A stretch of DNA of 64,000 bases, taken from assembly GCF_010500245.1 (NCBI RefSeq), contig NZ_JAAGOX010000056.1, forward strand, positions 62,001-126,000, written 5' to 3'. The position numbers and the translations under genes are program-made. The notes under the pieces were generated by a model. That model saw only the letters and a list, made by a program, of their open reading frames with translations, was not told the origin of the DNA and did not search any database. Of this stretch, positions 8,537-17,420 are shown in pieces (position 1 is the stretch's first letter; each line of letters starts with the position of its first letter). Source of the stretch: Ruegeria sp. PrR005. Its GTDB lineage: Bacteria > Pseudomonadota > Alphaproteobacteria > Rhodobacterales > Rhodobacteraceae.

Positions 8537-8929
8537 TCAGATTTGTCCGGCTTCTTCCAGAACCTTGCGCGCCACCCGGAAACACTCCAGCGCCTGCGGT
8601 ACCCCGCAGTAGATGCCGACAATATGGATGATGGCCCGGATCTCGTCCTTGCTCACCCCGTTGTTCAGCGCGCCCCGGCAATGGATTTCCCATTCGTGCA
8701 TCTTGCCGAGAGCGCCGATCATGGCAAGGTTCATCATCGAGCGGGTCTTGGGCTCAATCACATCGTCACCCCAGCCGAACCCCCAGCACCAGGCGGTCAT
8801 CGCCTCTTGAAACGGGCGGATGAAATCATCGGCGGCGGCAAGATTGCGTTCGACGTAGTCCGCGCCAAGCGTTCCTTTGCGTTGCGCCAGACCTTTGAGG
8901 AACAGGTCCTCATCAAAAATCCCGGACAT
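8537..8929 (-). CDS. carboxymuconolactone decarboxylase family protein (PcaC-like)
   Basis: 130 residues, the length and layout of 4-carboxymuconolactone decarboxylase. It has the conserved CWGFGWGDD, RSMMNLAMIGAL and HEWEIHCRGALNNGV segments but no CxxC redox pair, unlike AhpD. GTTTGGAGGAACTG precedes the ATG. PcaC acts in the protocatechuate branch of the beta-ketoadipate pathway, whose last enzyme is the neighbouring thiolase. The other pca genes are not nearby, so a different decarboxylase/isomerase role in the adjoining Rieske cluster cannot be excluded. A strong terminator isolates it from the paa operon. Confidence 0.8.
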   Translation of the reverse strand: MSGIFDEDLFLKGLAQRKGTLGADYVERNLAAADDFIRPFQEAMTAWCWGFGWGDDVIEPKTRSMMNLAMIGALGKMHEWEIHCRGALNNGVSKDEIRAIIHIVGIYCGVPQALECFRVARKVLEEAGQI

Positions 8930-8991
8930 TCAGTTCCTCCAAACGGTATCTATCAAGCGCCGACCCCAAATTTTTCGAAAAATTTGCCCGC

Positions 8992-10080
8992 TCAACCCTC
9001 GACCGCCTCGCGCATCCAGTGTTGCAGCTTGGCGATCGAATGTTCCGACATTACGCCGCAGGCGGGGTCCAGCACCAGCGGGCCAGGCCGGTAGCCACGC
9101 GATTTCAGTCCGCGATGCACCGACTCGACCAGCCGGATATCCTCCGCGACCGTGGTCTGCCGGTCCTGTATCGCTAGCCGCCGGATCACCACGTCATCGA
9201 CGCCGCCGACCGTGTACCAGCCGCGCCAGACAGTGCAGCGGTCCACTTCCGTGGCCCGCCAGTGATAGGTGTTCAGCACATTGCCCGGATAGCATTGGAA
9301 CGAGAACATCGGCCACAGGAACCACGACCGGTAGTCGCCCGCATGCGGAACGCTCAGGTCGATGGGATAGGTTATCCGGTCCAGGCTCTGGCATTCGGTC
9401 ACATGGCGCAGGACATAGCCGGTCGGCGAGGGCTGGATGTCATAGGTCTCGGGTTTGACGACACCGGTGGCAAAGGTCGGGTGGTTGGTCGGGCAGTGAT
9501 AGCATTCCGAGTAGTTCTCGACCGAGACTTTCCAGTTGCAGGCTTCCGGGATCTCGACCCATTCCAGCGGTTCCAGCGCATCCACATGCGGCACAAAATC
9601 CGCCAGTTCCGCGCGCACACCGGGATACCATTCGTCCATCGGGGCGGCATCGTCGTCGAGATTGACGAAGATGAACCCGTGGAACAGCTCGGTTCGCACC
9701 GGGGTCAGGCAGATCTCGGACCGCTCGAACCCCGGCACCGCCTTGGTGTTCGGCCCGGCGCGCAATTCGCCGGTCAGCTCATAGGTCCAGGCGTGATAGG
9801 GGCAGACCACCACGCGGGTATTGCCGCTGCCGGTGACCATCTCATGCGCCCGGTGCTGGCAGACGTTGTAGAATGTCCGCAGCGCGCCGTCGCGCCCGCG
9901 AATGCAGAAGAGGTTCTCGCCCGCGATCTCGAAGGCAAAGTAATCTCCAGCGTTCCGAACTTGGCTGACATGACCGGCAAATTGCCACGTCCGCGCCAGA
10001 AGCCCCTGCTTCTCCTGAGCATATATCGCCGGGTCGGTATAATAGCGCGCGTCCAGCGAGCGCGTGAGCGGTGCGGTCAT
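8992..10080 (-). CDS. aromatic-ring-hydroxylating/N-demethylating Rieske oxygenase, alpha subunit
   Basis: 362 residues. The N-terminal Rieske [2Fe-2S] domain has C74-x-H76 and C93-x2-H96 (CQHRAHE...CPYHAWTY). The C-terminal domain carries the mononuclear iron site, with E189 then H195 and H200 in ENYSECYHCPTNH, the pattern of the GbcA/CntA/stachydrine-demethylase branch that attacks quaternary amines. The ATG overlaps the RpiR stop as ATGA, so regulator and enzyme are co-translated. No reductase gene adjoins. With the divergent GcvT-type dehydrogenase and betaine-epimerase-like gene, the natural substrate is probably a betaine (glycine, proline or hydroxyproline betaine); this is inference. 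Confidence 0.85.
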   Translation of the reverse strand: MTAPLTRSLDARYYTDPAIYAQEKQGLLARTWQFAGHVSQVRNAGDYFAFEIAGENLFCIRGRDGALRTFYNVCQHRAHEMVTGSGNTRVVVCPYHAWTYELTGELRAGPNTKAVPGFERSEICLTPVRTELFHGFIFVNLDDDAAPMDEWYPGVRAELADFVPHVDALEPLEWVEIPEACNWKVSVENYSECYHCPTNHPTFATGVVKPETYDIQPSPTGYVLRHVTECQSLDRITYPIDLSVPHAGDYRSWFLWPMFSFQCYPGNVLNTYHWRATEVDRCTVWRGWYTVGGVDDVVIRRLAIQDRQTTVAEDIRLVESVHRGLKSRGYRPGPLVLDPACGVMSEHSIAKLQHWMREAVEG

Positions 10081-10964
10081 TCACGATCCTCTGCATAAAG
10101 GCCAAGCCGGTGGCGGCGCAGATGAAACTTCTCGACCCGCTCGACGATCTCGTCGCTTGCCGAAGCGATGACAAAGGACAAGAGCGTCTCGAGCAGGGCG
10201 ATGGTGGAAACCGATGATGGAAAGAACTGTGGCGTATCAGCGGCCACTACAAAGGGGTGATCGGCCATCATGATGACCGGGCTGGCGCGGCTGTCCGAGA
10301 TGCCGATGATGGTCAGCCCCTGATCTCGGGCCAGTTTCACCGCCTCGATCACCTCGGTTCGGTAAGGTTTGCAGGTCATCGCGATCAGCACGTCCTGGCC
10401 ATCAGCCCAGGCCAGATCATCGACCGCGTTCGATCCGGGCTGCGGGATGGCGTGAAACTGCTTCATGCCGGTCGAGGCGAGATAGGTGAAATTGCGCGCA
10501 TTGGCATTCATGACGCCGACACCCAGGGTAAACACCTGCCGGCTGGTCCAGATCATCTCGGCCGCAGCGCGCAGCGCCTCGGCGTCGATCCCGGCAAAGG
10601 TCTCCTCGATATTGCGGATCGCGGAACCTACCATATCGGCATAAAGCCCGCCCAACGCGCCGGATCGGCCGATATCCTGCAACCAGCGCGCCCGGTCGGG
10701 AAAGCTTGCCGTGCCCCGCCGGATCGCGTCGCGGAAGGGGGCGCGGAAATCCTCGTACCCGTCAAAGCCCACCTGTCGCGCCATGCGGACAAAAGTGTTG
10801 GGCTTCACATTGGCCGCCTCGGCAATCTCGCGCACGGTGGACACCCCCACATCGGCCGGGTTTTCCAGCACATAACGCGCGGCCTTCTGCGCCTCTGGCG
10901 TCAGGGCGTCCCATTCTTCGGTCAGGCGGTCCAGAACCGCCGTTGATACATTTGTGTCATTCAT
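10077..10964 (-). CDS. RpiR-family transcriptional regulator
   Basis: 295 residues: an N-terminal HTH_6 domain (VREIAEAANVKPNTFVRMARQVGFDG, about residues 40-65) and a C-terminal SIS fold (about 125-260) normally used to bind a phosphosugar or other metabolite. The ATG at 10964 was chosen because the domain starts there; longer in-frame extensions run into the divergent gene. It is cotranscribed with the Rieske oxygenase through a 4-bp overlap and divergent from the FAD/GcvT gene. An inverted repeat ACATTTGT/ACAAATGT straddles its start and is a likely autoregulatory site. RpiR members control amine and betaine catabolism in several rhodobacteria; the effector here is unknown. Confidence 0.88.
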   Translation of the reverse strand: MNDTNVSTAVLDRLTEEWDALTPEAQKAARYVLENPADVGVSTVREIAEAANVKPNTFVRMARQVGFDGYEDFRAPFRDAIRRGTASFPDRARWLQDIGRSGALGGLYADMVGSAIRNIEETFAGIDAEALRAAAEMIWTSRQVFTLGVGVMNANARNFTYLASTGMKQFHAIPQPGSNAVDDLAWADGQDVLIAMTCKPYRTEVIEAVKLARDQGLTIIGISDSRASPVIMMADHPFVVAADTPQFFPSSVSTIALLETLLSFVIASASDEIVERVEKFHLRRHRLGLYAEDRE

Positions 10965-10985
10965 GATTGACGATGGTACAAATGT
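10948..10985. promoter_or_regulatory. inverted repeat in the RpiR / FAD-GcvT divergent promoter
   Basis: Perfect 8-bp half-sites ACATTTGT (10948-10955) and ACAAATGT (10978-10985) separated by 22 bp. The left half lies within the first codons of the RpiR gene and the right half between the two divergent starts. The placement suits an RpiR dimer-of-dimers repressor site controlling both directions. Confidence 0.5.
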
Positions 10986-11033
10986 GACATTAGCCTGTCG
11001 AGAGAAATCGCGACTCGTGAAGTGGAAAATTTC

Positions 11034-13490
11034 ATGTCCCAGCAGAACCTGCCCACCCATGCGCGTGTGGTCATTGTCGGCGGCGGCGTCATGGGGGTGG
11101 GCCTGGCCTATCACCTGGCGCATGAAGGGTGGGGCGGTGATACCGTCCTGCTGGAAAAGGCCGAGCTGACCAGCGGCAGCACCTGGCACGCGGCGGGGCA
11201 GATCACCCATTCGACCAGCTCGTTCGGTCTGGGCAAATGCGTCGATTACAACATCGGCCTCTATTCAGGAAAGCTCGAGGCCGAGACCGGGCAGGCGGTC
11301 ACCTGGCATGGCTGCGGTTCGTTCCGGCTGGCCTACACGCAAAACGAGATGGACTGGCTGCGCCACACGCTGTCAGTGGGCACCGCGCTGGGCTTCAACA
11401 TCGAGCTGGTCGGGCCGGAGCGGATCGCCGAGCTGCACCCGTTCTACAATCTCGACGGGGTCCTGGGCGCGCTGCACACACCCGATGACGGGCATGTGGA
11501 CCCGACAAACGTGACCATGGCGATGGCGGCGGGGGCGCGACAAAAGGGCGTGCGCATCTTCCGCCACACCCGCGCCACCAACATCACCCAAGGCGCGAAT
11601 GGCGAATGGGTGGTCGAGACCGAAAAGGGTGCGATCACCTGCGAACATGTGGTCAACGCGGGTGGCACCTATGCCCGCCAGATGGGCGAATGGTCGGGCC
11701 TGCAACTGCCGATGACCTCGATGACGCACCACTATTTTGTGACCGAACCGGTGCCCGAGTTCCAGTCGCTGGACCGCGAATTGCCGGTCATCCGCGATGA
11801 CCGCAAGGTCTCGGGCTATATCCGGATGGAGCAGAAACGCGGCCTGATCGGCATCTATGAAAAGGCCAATCCCAATGCCGTCTGGATCGACGAATGCCCC
11901 TGGGATTACGAAAACTGGCTGTTCGATGCCGATTACGACCGGGTCATGCCCTGGCTCGAGGAAAGCCTCAACCGCATGCCGATCTTTGCCAATCTGGGTA
12001 TCCAGCGCGAGGTGCATGGCGCCATCAGCCACCCGCCCGATGGCAACCCGCTCATTGGCCCGGCGCCGGGGGTGCGCAACTACTGGTGCTGCTGCGGCAC
12101 CCAGATCGGCATCGGCTGGGGGCCGGGGCTCAGCCGCGAACTAGCGCGCTGGATCGTGCATGGCGCCGCCGACATCTCGATGCGCGAGTTCGACCCGCGC
12201 CGGTTTGGCACCTATGCCACCAAGGACTGGCAGGTGGTGAAGGCCAAGGAGGACTATTGCCTGCGCCACGAGATCCCGTTTCCGCATTTCAACCGCCTTG
12301 CCGGGCGCCCGGTGAAACCCTCACCGCTTTATGACCGACTCAAGGCCAAGGGCGCGGTGTACGAAGAGGTTTATGGCCACGAACGCCCGCGCTGGTTCGC
12401 GCGCGGGATCGAACAGCGCGATTACTACGGCTTTGGCCGCACGCCAGTGCACGACATGGTCGCGACCGAATGCGCCGCCGTGCGCAGCGCCGCCGGGATC
12501 ATGGATATCTCGGCCTTTACCAAGGTCGAGGTCTCGGGCCCGGACGCAAGCGCGCTGCTCGACCGCCTCTGCGCCAACCGCCTGCCGCTAAAGGTGGGCG
12601 GCATCGCGCTCACCCATATGCTGAACCGGCGGGGCCGGATCGAGCTGGAAACCACCGTGGTGAAGCTGGCCGAAGACCGGTTCTACCTCGTCTGCGCCGC
12701 CTTCTTCGAACAACGCCTGCTGGATCACCTGGCCGCGCATCGGGGCACGGCGAATATCGCGGTCCGCAACCTTTCCACCGACTGGGCCGCGCTGGCCCTG
12801 AACGGCCCGCGCGCGCGCGATATCCTTGCCGCCTGTACCGATGCCGACCTGTCGAACGCGGGTTTCAAATGGCTGACAGCACGGCAGATCACCGTTGCGG
12901 GCCACAGCCTCTGGGCCATGCGCATGTCCTATGCGGGCGAACTGGGGTGGGAACTTCACATCCCCCGCGAACATGCGCTCGCGGTCTATGACGCGCTCTG
13001 GGCGGCGGGCGAGGCCCATGGCCTGTCCGACTATGGCAGTTTCGCGATGAATGCGCTCCGCATGGAAAAGGCGTTCAAGGGCGCGGGCGAGCTGACCAAC
13101 GAGGTGACGCTGGCCGAGGCCGACGTGCTGCGCTTTGCCCGCACAGACAAGGATTATCTGGGCCGGGACAGGACGCTGAACGCGGGCAACCTGCCTTGGG
13201 TCTGCGCCTATCTCGAAATCGAACCCGACGGCCGCCACGACGGCAACGGCGGCGAGGCGGTGCGGCTCCACGGCAAGGTGATAGGCTCCACGGCTTCGGT
13301 GGCCTACGGTCACACCGTCGGCAAGATCCTGGCCTTCGCCTATGTCAAACCTCATGTGAATGTGCCGGGAACCGAGGTCGAGGTGATCATCGCCGGATCC
13401 CCCCGCAAGGGCCGCATCCTCGGCGCGCCCGCCTATGATCCCGACAGCCTGCGCCCCCGGGCCGATCTCCAGACGGAACCGGCGCAATGA
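11034..13490 (+). CDS. FAD-dependent oxidoreductase with GcvT domain (dimethylglycine/sarcosine dehydrogenase-like)
   Basis: About 818 residues. The N-terminal DAO domain has the dinucleotide motif VVIVGGGVMGVG (about 12-23) and the STWHAAGQ segment typical of the covalently flavinylated dimethylglycine/sarcosine dehydrogenases. It is followed by an FAO_M linker (about 375-430) and GcvT N- and C-terminal domains (about 435-810) that hand the released one-carbon unit to tetrahydrofolate. ATG 11034 is preferred to a GTG four codons earlier. It oxidatively removes an N-methyl group, fitting the second step after a Rieske demethylase. A 178-bp gap with an antisense-oriented copy of the intergenic repeat separates it from the epimerase. 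Exact substrate unknown. Confidence 0.87.
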   Translation: MSQQNLPTHARVVIVGGGVMGVGLAYHLAHEGWGGDTVLLEKAELTSGSTWHAAGQITHSTSSFGLGKCVDYNIGLYSGKLEAETGQAVTWHGCGSFRLAYTQNEMDWLRHTLSVGTALGFNIELVGPERIAELHPFYNLDGVLGALHTPDDGHVDPTNVTMAMAAGARQKGVRIFRHTRATNITQGANGEWVVETEKGAITCEHVVNAGGTYARQMGEWSGLQLPMTSMTHHYFVTEPVPEFQSLDRELPVIRDDRKVSGYIRMEQKRGLIGIYEKANPNAVWIDECPWDYENWLFDADYDRVMPWLEESLNRMPIFANLGIQREVHGAISHPPDGNPLIGPAPGVRNYWCCCGTQIGIGWGPGLSRELARWIVHGAADISMREFDPRRFGTYATKDWQVVKAKEDYCLRHEIPFPHFNRLAGRPVKPSPLYDRLKAKGAVYEEVYGHERPRWFARGIEQRDYYGFGRTPVHDMVATECAAVRSAAGIMDISAFTKVEVSGPDASALLDRLCANRLPLKVGGIALTHMLNRRGRIELETTVVKLAEDRFYLVCAAFFEQRLLDHLAAHRGTANIAVRNLSTDWAALALNGPRARDILAACTDADLSNAGFKWLTARQITVAGHSLWAMRMSYAGELGWELHIPREHALAVYDALWAAGEAHGLSDYGSFAMNALRMEKAFKGAGELTNEVTLAEADVLRFARTDKDYLGRDRTLNAGNLPWVCAYLEIEPDGRHDGNGGEAVRLHGKVIGSTASVAYGHTVGKILAFAYVKPHVNVPGTEVEVIIAGSPRKGRILGAPAYDPDSLRPRADLQTEPAQ

Positions 13491-13501
13491 TCGGGCCTGA
13501 T

Positions 13502-13537
13502 CCTTCATCTCGCTGCAAATACTCCCGCCGGAGGCAT
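13502..13537 (-). repeat. dispersed intergenic element, copy 1 (reverse orientation)
   Basis: Read on the minus strand it contains GCCTCCGGCGGGAGTATTTG followed by a diverged tail ending GATGAAGGA. Both neighbouring genes run on the plus strand, so it cannot be the sense terminator of either. Confidence 0.6.
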
Positions 13538-13668
13538 CCGACCTTACCGCCCGGCGCTCCCCTTGCGCAAAAGCCGCATCATCGCCGTCCAACGCGTATT
13601 GCTGCGGATCGCGCAACGTCTCTTTTCCAGCAGATGGCGGCGCTGGGAAAACCTGTGGCGGTGTGCCC

Positions 13669-14775
13669 ATGACACGTATCACCCGCATATCGCTTTGGCA
13701 TCTGCCGTTGACCAGCCATACGGCCTATTACATGGCCGATGGCAAGACCTGTGACACGGTCGAAACAGTGGTTCTGGCGCTTGATACCGATACCGGCCTG
13801 ACGGGCTGGGGCGAGGTCTGCCCGATTCCGCATTACCTGCCCGCTTACGCGCGCGGCGTCGCGCCCGCGCTGACCGAACTGGCCCCGGTCCTGCTGGGCG
13901 CCGATCCGGTTGGCCCCGAGGCGCTGATGGCAACGGCCGACCGGCACCTGCCGGGGCATCCCTATGCCAAATCGGCCATCGACATCGCACTCTGGGACCT
14001 GACCGGGCAGGCTGCAAACCTGCCGCTCCATGCCCTGCTTGGCGGGCGGCAGGCCGAGACCATGCCGCTTTACCACTCGATCACCTGCGTCGCGCCCGAG
14101 GAGATGGCCCGGATCGCCCGCGAAGCTCTGGCAGAGGGCATCACCCAGTTCCAGGTCAAACTGGGCGCCGATGGCGATTGGCAGGCTGATGTGGCGCGTC
14201 TCAGGCTGGTGCGCGAGGCGGTTGGGCCGGGCCCGCTGGTCTATGGAGACTGGAACTGTGGCGCCACTTCGCTGGAGGCCACCCGTGTGGGTCGCGCGGT
14301 GGCGCATCTCGACATCATGCTGGAGCAGCCCTGCGCCACGATCGAGGATTGCGCCCGTGTGCGCGCCGCAACCGGCCTGCCCATGAAACTGGACGAAACC
14401 GCCCATGACACCGGCAGCCTGCTCAAAGGGTACGCGCTGGGCTGCATGGACGCGGTGGCGCTGAAGCTGTCCAAGTTCGGCGGGCTTTCGGCCACCCGCC
14501 GGGCGCGCGACCTGTGCCTGCATCTGGGCGCGAAGATGTGCATCGAGGATACCTGGGGCAGCGACATCACCACCGCCGCTCTGCTGCATCTGGGGGCCGC
14601 CACCGATCCCGCGCGCCTGCTCAATGTCTGCGACCTGTCAGGCTATGTCGCGCCCCGCCTTGCGCCGGATGCGCCGCTGCGCAACGCTGGCCGCATCGCC
14701 CCGCCCGACGGTGCGGGACTTGGCATCGCGCCTGACCGCGACCGCCTTGGCGCACCCGACCTAATCCTGGAATAG
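13669..14775 (+). CDS. enolase-superfamily epimerase (mandelate racemase type; hydroxyproline-betaine 2-epimerase-like)
   Basis: 368 residues from ATG 13669 (a GTG two codons earlier is possible). It has the capping domain followed by the barrel of the muconate-lactonising/mandelate-racemase family. Likely metal ligands are D194 (YGDWN), E219 (LEQP) and D242 (LDET); likely paired acid/base lysines are K164 (FQVKLG) and K266 (ALKLSKFGG), an arrangement suited to 1,1-proton transfer at a carbon alpha to a carboxylate. The segments HPYAKSAIDIALWDLTG and EDTWGSDI resemble HpbD, the hydroxyproline/proline-betaine 2-epimerase, as I recall it. The adjacent Rieske and demethylating dehydrogenase genes support a betaine substrate. 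It may be cotranscribed with the aminotransferase 9 bp downstream. Confidence 0.75.
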   Translation: MTRITRISLWHLPLTSHTAYYMADGKTCDTVETVVLALDTDTGLTGWGEVCPIPHYLPAYARGVAPALTELAPVLLGADPVGPEALMATADRHLPGHPYAKSAIDIALWDLTGQAANLPLHALLGGRQAETMPLYHSITCVAPEEMARIAREALAEGITQFQVKLGADGDWQADVARLRLVREAVGPGPLVYGDWNCGATSLEATRVGRAVAHLDIMLEQPCATIEDCARVRAATGLPMKLDETAHDTGSLLKGYALGCMDAVALKLSKFGGLSATRRARDLCLHLGAKMCIEDTWGSDITTAALLHLGAATDPARLLNVCDLSGYVAPRLAPDAPLRNAGRIAPPDGAGLGIAPDRDRLGAPDLILE

Positions 14776-14784
14776 GAGGCATCC

Positions 14785-16065
14785 ATGCTCACCACGCTCA
14801 ACCAATCCGATTGGGCCGCCCGCGCCCGCGCCGTCCTGCCCTGCGGCGGTTTTGGCAATTTCGACCCCTCGCTCTTTATTCGCGAGGGCCAGGGCAGCCG
14901 GGTTTGGGACGAGGACGGCAAGGAATATGTCGACCTGCTGATCGGTTCCGGTCCCATGCTGCTGGGCCATGGCAACCCCGAGGTGCTGGAGGCCGTGGCC
15001 GAACAGTTGCCGCGCGGCATGACCTTCTTTGCCAACAACGCTGCTGGCGTGGAACTGGCCGAGGAAATCTGTCGCGCCGTGCCTTGCGCCGAGCAGATCC
15101 GCTATGTCTCCTCGGGCGGCGAGGCCGACATGTACGCCATCCGCCTGGCCCGCGCCTTCACCGGCCGCGACCGGATCGTGAAGTTCGAGGGCGGCTATCA
15201 CGGGATGAGCGCCGAGGCGCAGATGAGCCTTGCGCCCGCCCGCATGGTGAATTTTCCGCAAGCCGTGCCCGACAGCGCCGGTATCCCCGAAAGCGTCCGC
15301 TCCGAGATGCTGATCGCGCCATTCAACGACCCTGACTACATCCGTTCGCTGCTGGCCGAGCATGGGCATCAGGTCGCCGCGATCATTGTCGAGCCGTTGC
15401 AGCGGATCATCCCGCCCGAACCGGGGTTCCTGCAATTGTTGCGCGAGGAGGCCGACAGATACGGCATCGTGCTGATCTTTGACGAGATCGTCACCGGGTT
15501 CCGCCTTAGCTATGGCGGCGCACAGGAGCTTTATGGCGTGCGTCCTGACATCGCCACGCTGGGCAAGATCATCGGCGGAGGCTTTCCCCTGGCGGCCATC
15601 GCCGGACGCGCCGACATCATGGCGCATTTCGACAAGGCGGCGGTAGGCGCCGACAAATGGCTGATGCAACTTGGTACGCTGTCGGGCAATCCGGTGGCGG
15701 CGATCGCGGGGCTGAAAACGATGGAAATCCTGCGCCGCGAGGGCCAATACGACCGCCTGCGCGACAATGGCCGACGGCTGATGGCCATGGCTTCGGCCGC
15801 GCTGACGTCGCAGGGGGTGGCCCACCGTGTGGTGGGCGATCCTACGCTCTTCGAGGTGGTGTTCACCAAGGGAGAGGTGCGCGACTATCGCGATGTGTTC
15901 AGCGCCGATACCGCGCGCGGAGCGCAGTTCAACAAGGTGCTGATGCAGGAGGGGTTGTTCAAGTCGCCGGGCAAGACCTATCCGTCATTGGCCCTGACCG
16001 AGGATGACTTTGCCGTGGCCAAGGCCGCCTATGCCAAGGCGGCCGCGGCGATTGCACAAAGCTGA
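14785..16065 (+). CDS. class III aminotransferase (glutamate-1-semialdehyde aminomutase-like)
   Basis: 426 residues, PLP-dependent fold type I. The Schiff-base lysine is K261 (TLGKIIGGGFPLAA) and the pyridine-nitrogen aspartate D233 (IFDEIVTGFR); SSGGEADMYAIRLAR binds the cofactor phosphate. The ribosome site AGGAGG precedes the ATG, 9 bp after the epimerase. Biosynthetic HemL is usually elsewhere and this clustering argues for a catabolic transaminase acting on an amino acid or omega-amine released from the betaine pathway, or on an imported analogue. Annotated family is firm, substrate unknown. A shared terminator follows. Confidence 0.85.
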   Translation: MLTTLNQSDWAARARAVLPCGGFGNFDPSLFIREGQGSRVWDEDGKEYVDLLIGSGPMLLGHGNPEVLEAVAEQLPRGMTFFANNAAGVELAEEICRAVPCAEQIRYVSSGGEADMYAIRLARAFTGRDRIVKFEGGYHGMSAEAQMSLAPARMVNFPQAVPDSAGIPESVRSEMLIAPFNDPDYIRSLLAEHGHQVAAIIVEPLQRIIPPEPGFLQLLREEADRYGIVLIFDEIVTGFRLSYGGAQELYGVRPDIATLGKIIGGGFPLAAIAGRADIMAHFDKAAVGADKWLMQLGTLSGNPVAAIAGLKTMEILRREGQYDRLRDNGRRLMAMASAALTSQGVAHRVVGDPTLFEVVFTKGEVRDYRDVFSADTARGAQFNKVLMQEGLFKSPGKTYPSLALTEDDFAVAKAAYAKAAAAIAQS

Positions 16066-16070
16066 GGGGC

Positions 16071-16087
16071 GGGTCTGGATCAGACCC
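16071..16087. terminator. bidirectional hairpin between aminotransferase and DUF1127 genes
   Basis: Perfect 7-bp stem GGGTCTG/CAGACCC with a 3-nt loop, 5 bp after the aminotransferase stop and overlapping the stop codon region of the convergent small gene. Confidence 0.5.
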
Positions 16088-16298
16088 ACTCACCCATCAC
16101 ACGCCGGATGATGTCCTCGCGGCGCATGCCACGCGCGGCCAGTTCTGCATCGCTGAGCGCGGACAGGGCGTTGATCTGGCGCACCTTGGCGTTAGCCTCG
16201 CCAACGCGCACCAACGCGTCGAAGATGCCGGTGAAAATGTCGGCGACCACGCCAGGCAGGGCAGTCAGCGAGCGGGAGTGAGTGGTGGAAACGGCCAT
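16080..16298 (-). CDS. small DUF1127 protein
   Basis: 72 residues from ATG 16298. The C-terminal half contains the DUF1127 signature (INALSALSDAELAARGMRREDIIRRV), a basic helical motif common in alphaproteobacteria. Some DUF1127 proteins bind RNA or influence phosphate and C1 metabolism and stress responses; nothing here fixes a role. The 246-bp upstream region, shared with the divergent cytochrome gene, should contain its promoter. Confidence 0.85.
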   Translation of the reverse strand: MAVSTTHSRSLTALPGVVADIFTGIFDALVRVGEANAKVRQINALSALSDAELAARGMRREDIIRRVMGEWV

Positions 16299-16544
16299 GG
16301 TGTCCTCGAAACGGAAAGATCTGTGTTGGCCAATATTTATGCTGCGTGTGCAGCATGGACCACCGCCGACAGGGCATAGCTGCCGTGCAGATTCCGCAAA
16401 TCTGTATTTTGCAGGCCGGTTTTGCCCACTGCTCCTCACCGAATTTGACAGAATGTCGCACCCGTGCCATGCTGATACTCCAAAACCTCGGAAAATCAAG
16501 GTTTTGGACATGGTATAGGCCTGACTAAGGGGAGGGAGGCCGGA

Positions 16545-17381
16545 ATGAAATTAATGATACTCGCGGGTATTCTCGCGGCAGCCGCCGGTGTGGCACAGGC
16601 CGCGCCAAGCGTTGAGCGGGGGGAATATCTGGTTCAGGGGCCGATGGGCTGCGGCAATTGCCACACGCCACTGGGGCCACAGGGGCTGGACATGAGCATG
16701 GATCTTGCGGGGCGCGTCGTCGAGGACAACGAGCATTTCACCGCGATATCCGCCAATATCACACCGGCAGGTCGTGTCTCGGGCTGGAGCGATGCCGAAC
16801 TTGCCCGCGCCATCCGCGAATGCATCCGGCCGGACGGGTCGCTGATCGGGCCGCCGATGCCCTGCGCCGTCTATCGCGGCATCGGGGACGAGGATCTGGC
16901 CTCGGTGGTGATGTATCTGCGCACTGTACCCGGGGTGCAGAACGATCCGGGACAGTCCACCTATAACATCCCGTTGCCACCGGCCTATGGCCCACCCATA
17001 GACAGCGTCACTGCGCCCGAGAGGGCGGCGACCGCCGAATACGGTGCCTACCTGGCGGGTCCCATCGCCCATTGCGTCGAATGCCATTCACCGATCGGGC
17101 CGCAGGGACCGATGATGGATGCGGCGCATCTTGGCTCGGGCGGCTATGAATTCGTCGGTCCATGGGGCAGTGTCACTGGCCCGAACATCACCAGCCATGC
17201 CGACGGGCTGGCCGGTTACACCGATGACGAGATCAAGACCATCGTGACCAAAGGCATGCGGCCCGGCAACGCTCCGATGATGCCGCCGATGCCCTATCCT
17301 TATTTCTCGCGGTTCACCGAGACGGATCTGGACGCGCTGGTGGCCTACCTGCGGGTGATGCCGCCGCTGCCGGGTAACTGA
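16545..17381 (+). CDS. exported di-haem cytochrome c
   Basis: 278 residues with an N-terminal signal peptide (MKLMILAGILAAAAGVAQAA). Two haem-binding CxxCH motifs are present: CGNCH near residue 37 and CVECH near residue 179, each in a repeat of about 130 residues, with methionine-rich segments (GPPMPCAVY; MMPPMPYPYF) available as distal ligands. It resembles the cytochrome subunits that accept electrons from periplasmic membrane-bound dehydrogenases. No dehydrogenase gene adjoins; the convergent partner genes are a Tat-exported hydrolase and an AhpD-like protein. GGGGAGGGAGGCCGGA precedes the ATG, so translation should be strong. Confidence 0.88.
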   Translation: MKLMILAGILAAAAGVAQAAPSVERGEYLVQGPMGCGNCHTPLGPQGLDMSMDLAGRVVEDNEHFTAISANITPAGRVSGWSDAELARAIRECIRPDGSLIGPPMPCAVYRGIGDEDLASVVMYLRTVPGVQNDPGQSTYNIPLPPAYGPPIDSVTAPERAATAEYGAYLAGPIAHCVECHSPIGPQGPMMDAAHLGSGGYEFVGPWGSVTGPNITSHADGLAGYTDDEIKTIVTKGMRPGNAPMMPPMPYPYFSRFTETDLDALVAYLRVMPPLPGN

Positions 17382-17391
17382 GCAAACAACA

Positions 17392-17418
17392 GGACCGCCG
17401 CCCACAGGGCGGCTGTCC
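17392..17418. terminator. bidirectional terminator hairpin between cytochrome c and CMD genes
   Basis: Core stem GCCGCCC/GGGCGGC with loop ACA (17397-17413), extended by GGAC/GTCC after one mismatch. It lies in the 39-bp gap between two convergent genes. Confidence 0.65.
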
Positions 17419-17420
17419 CC

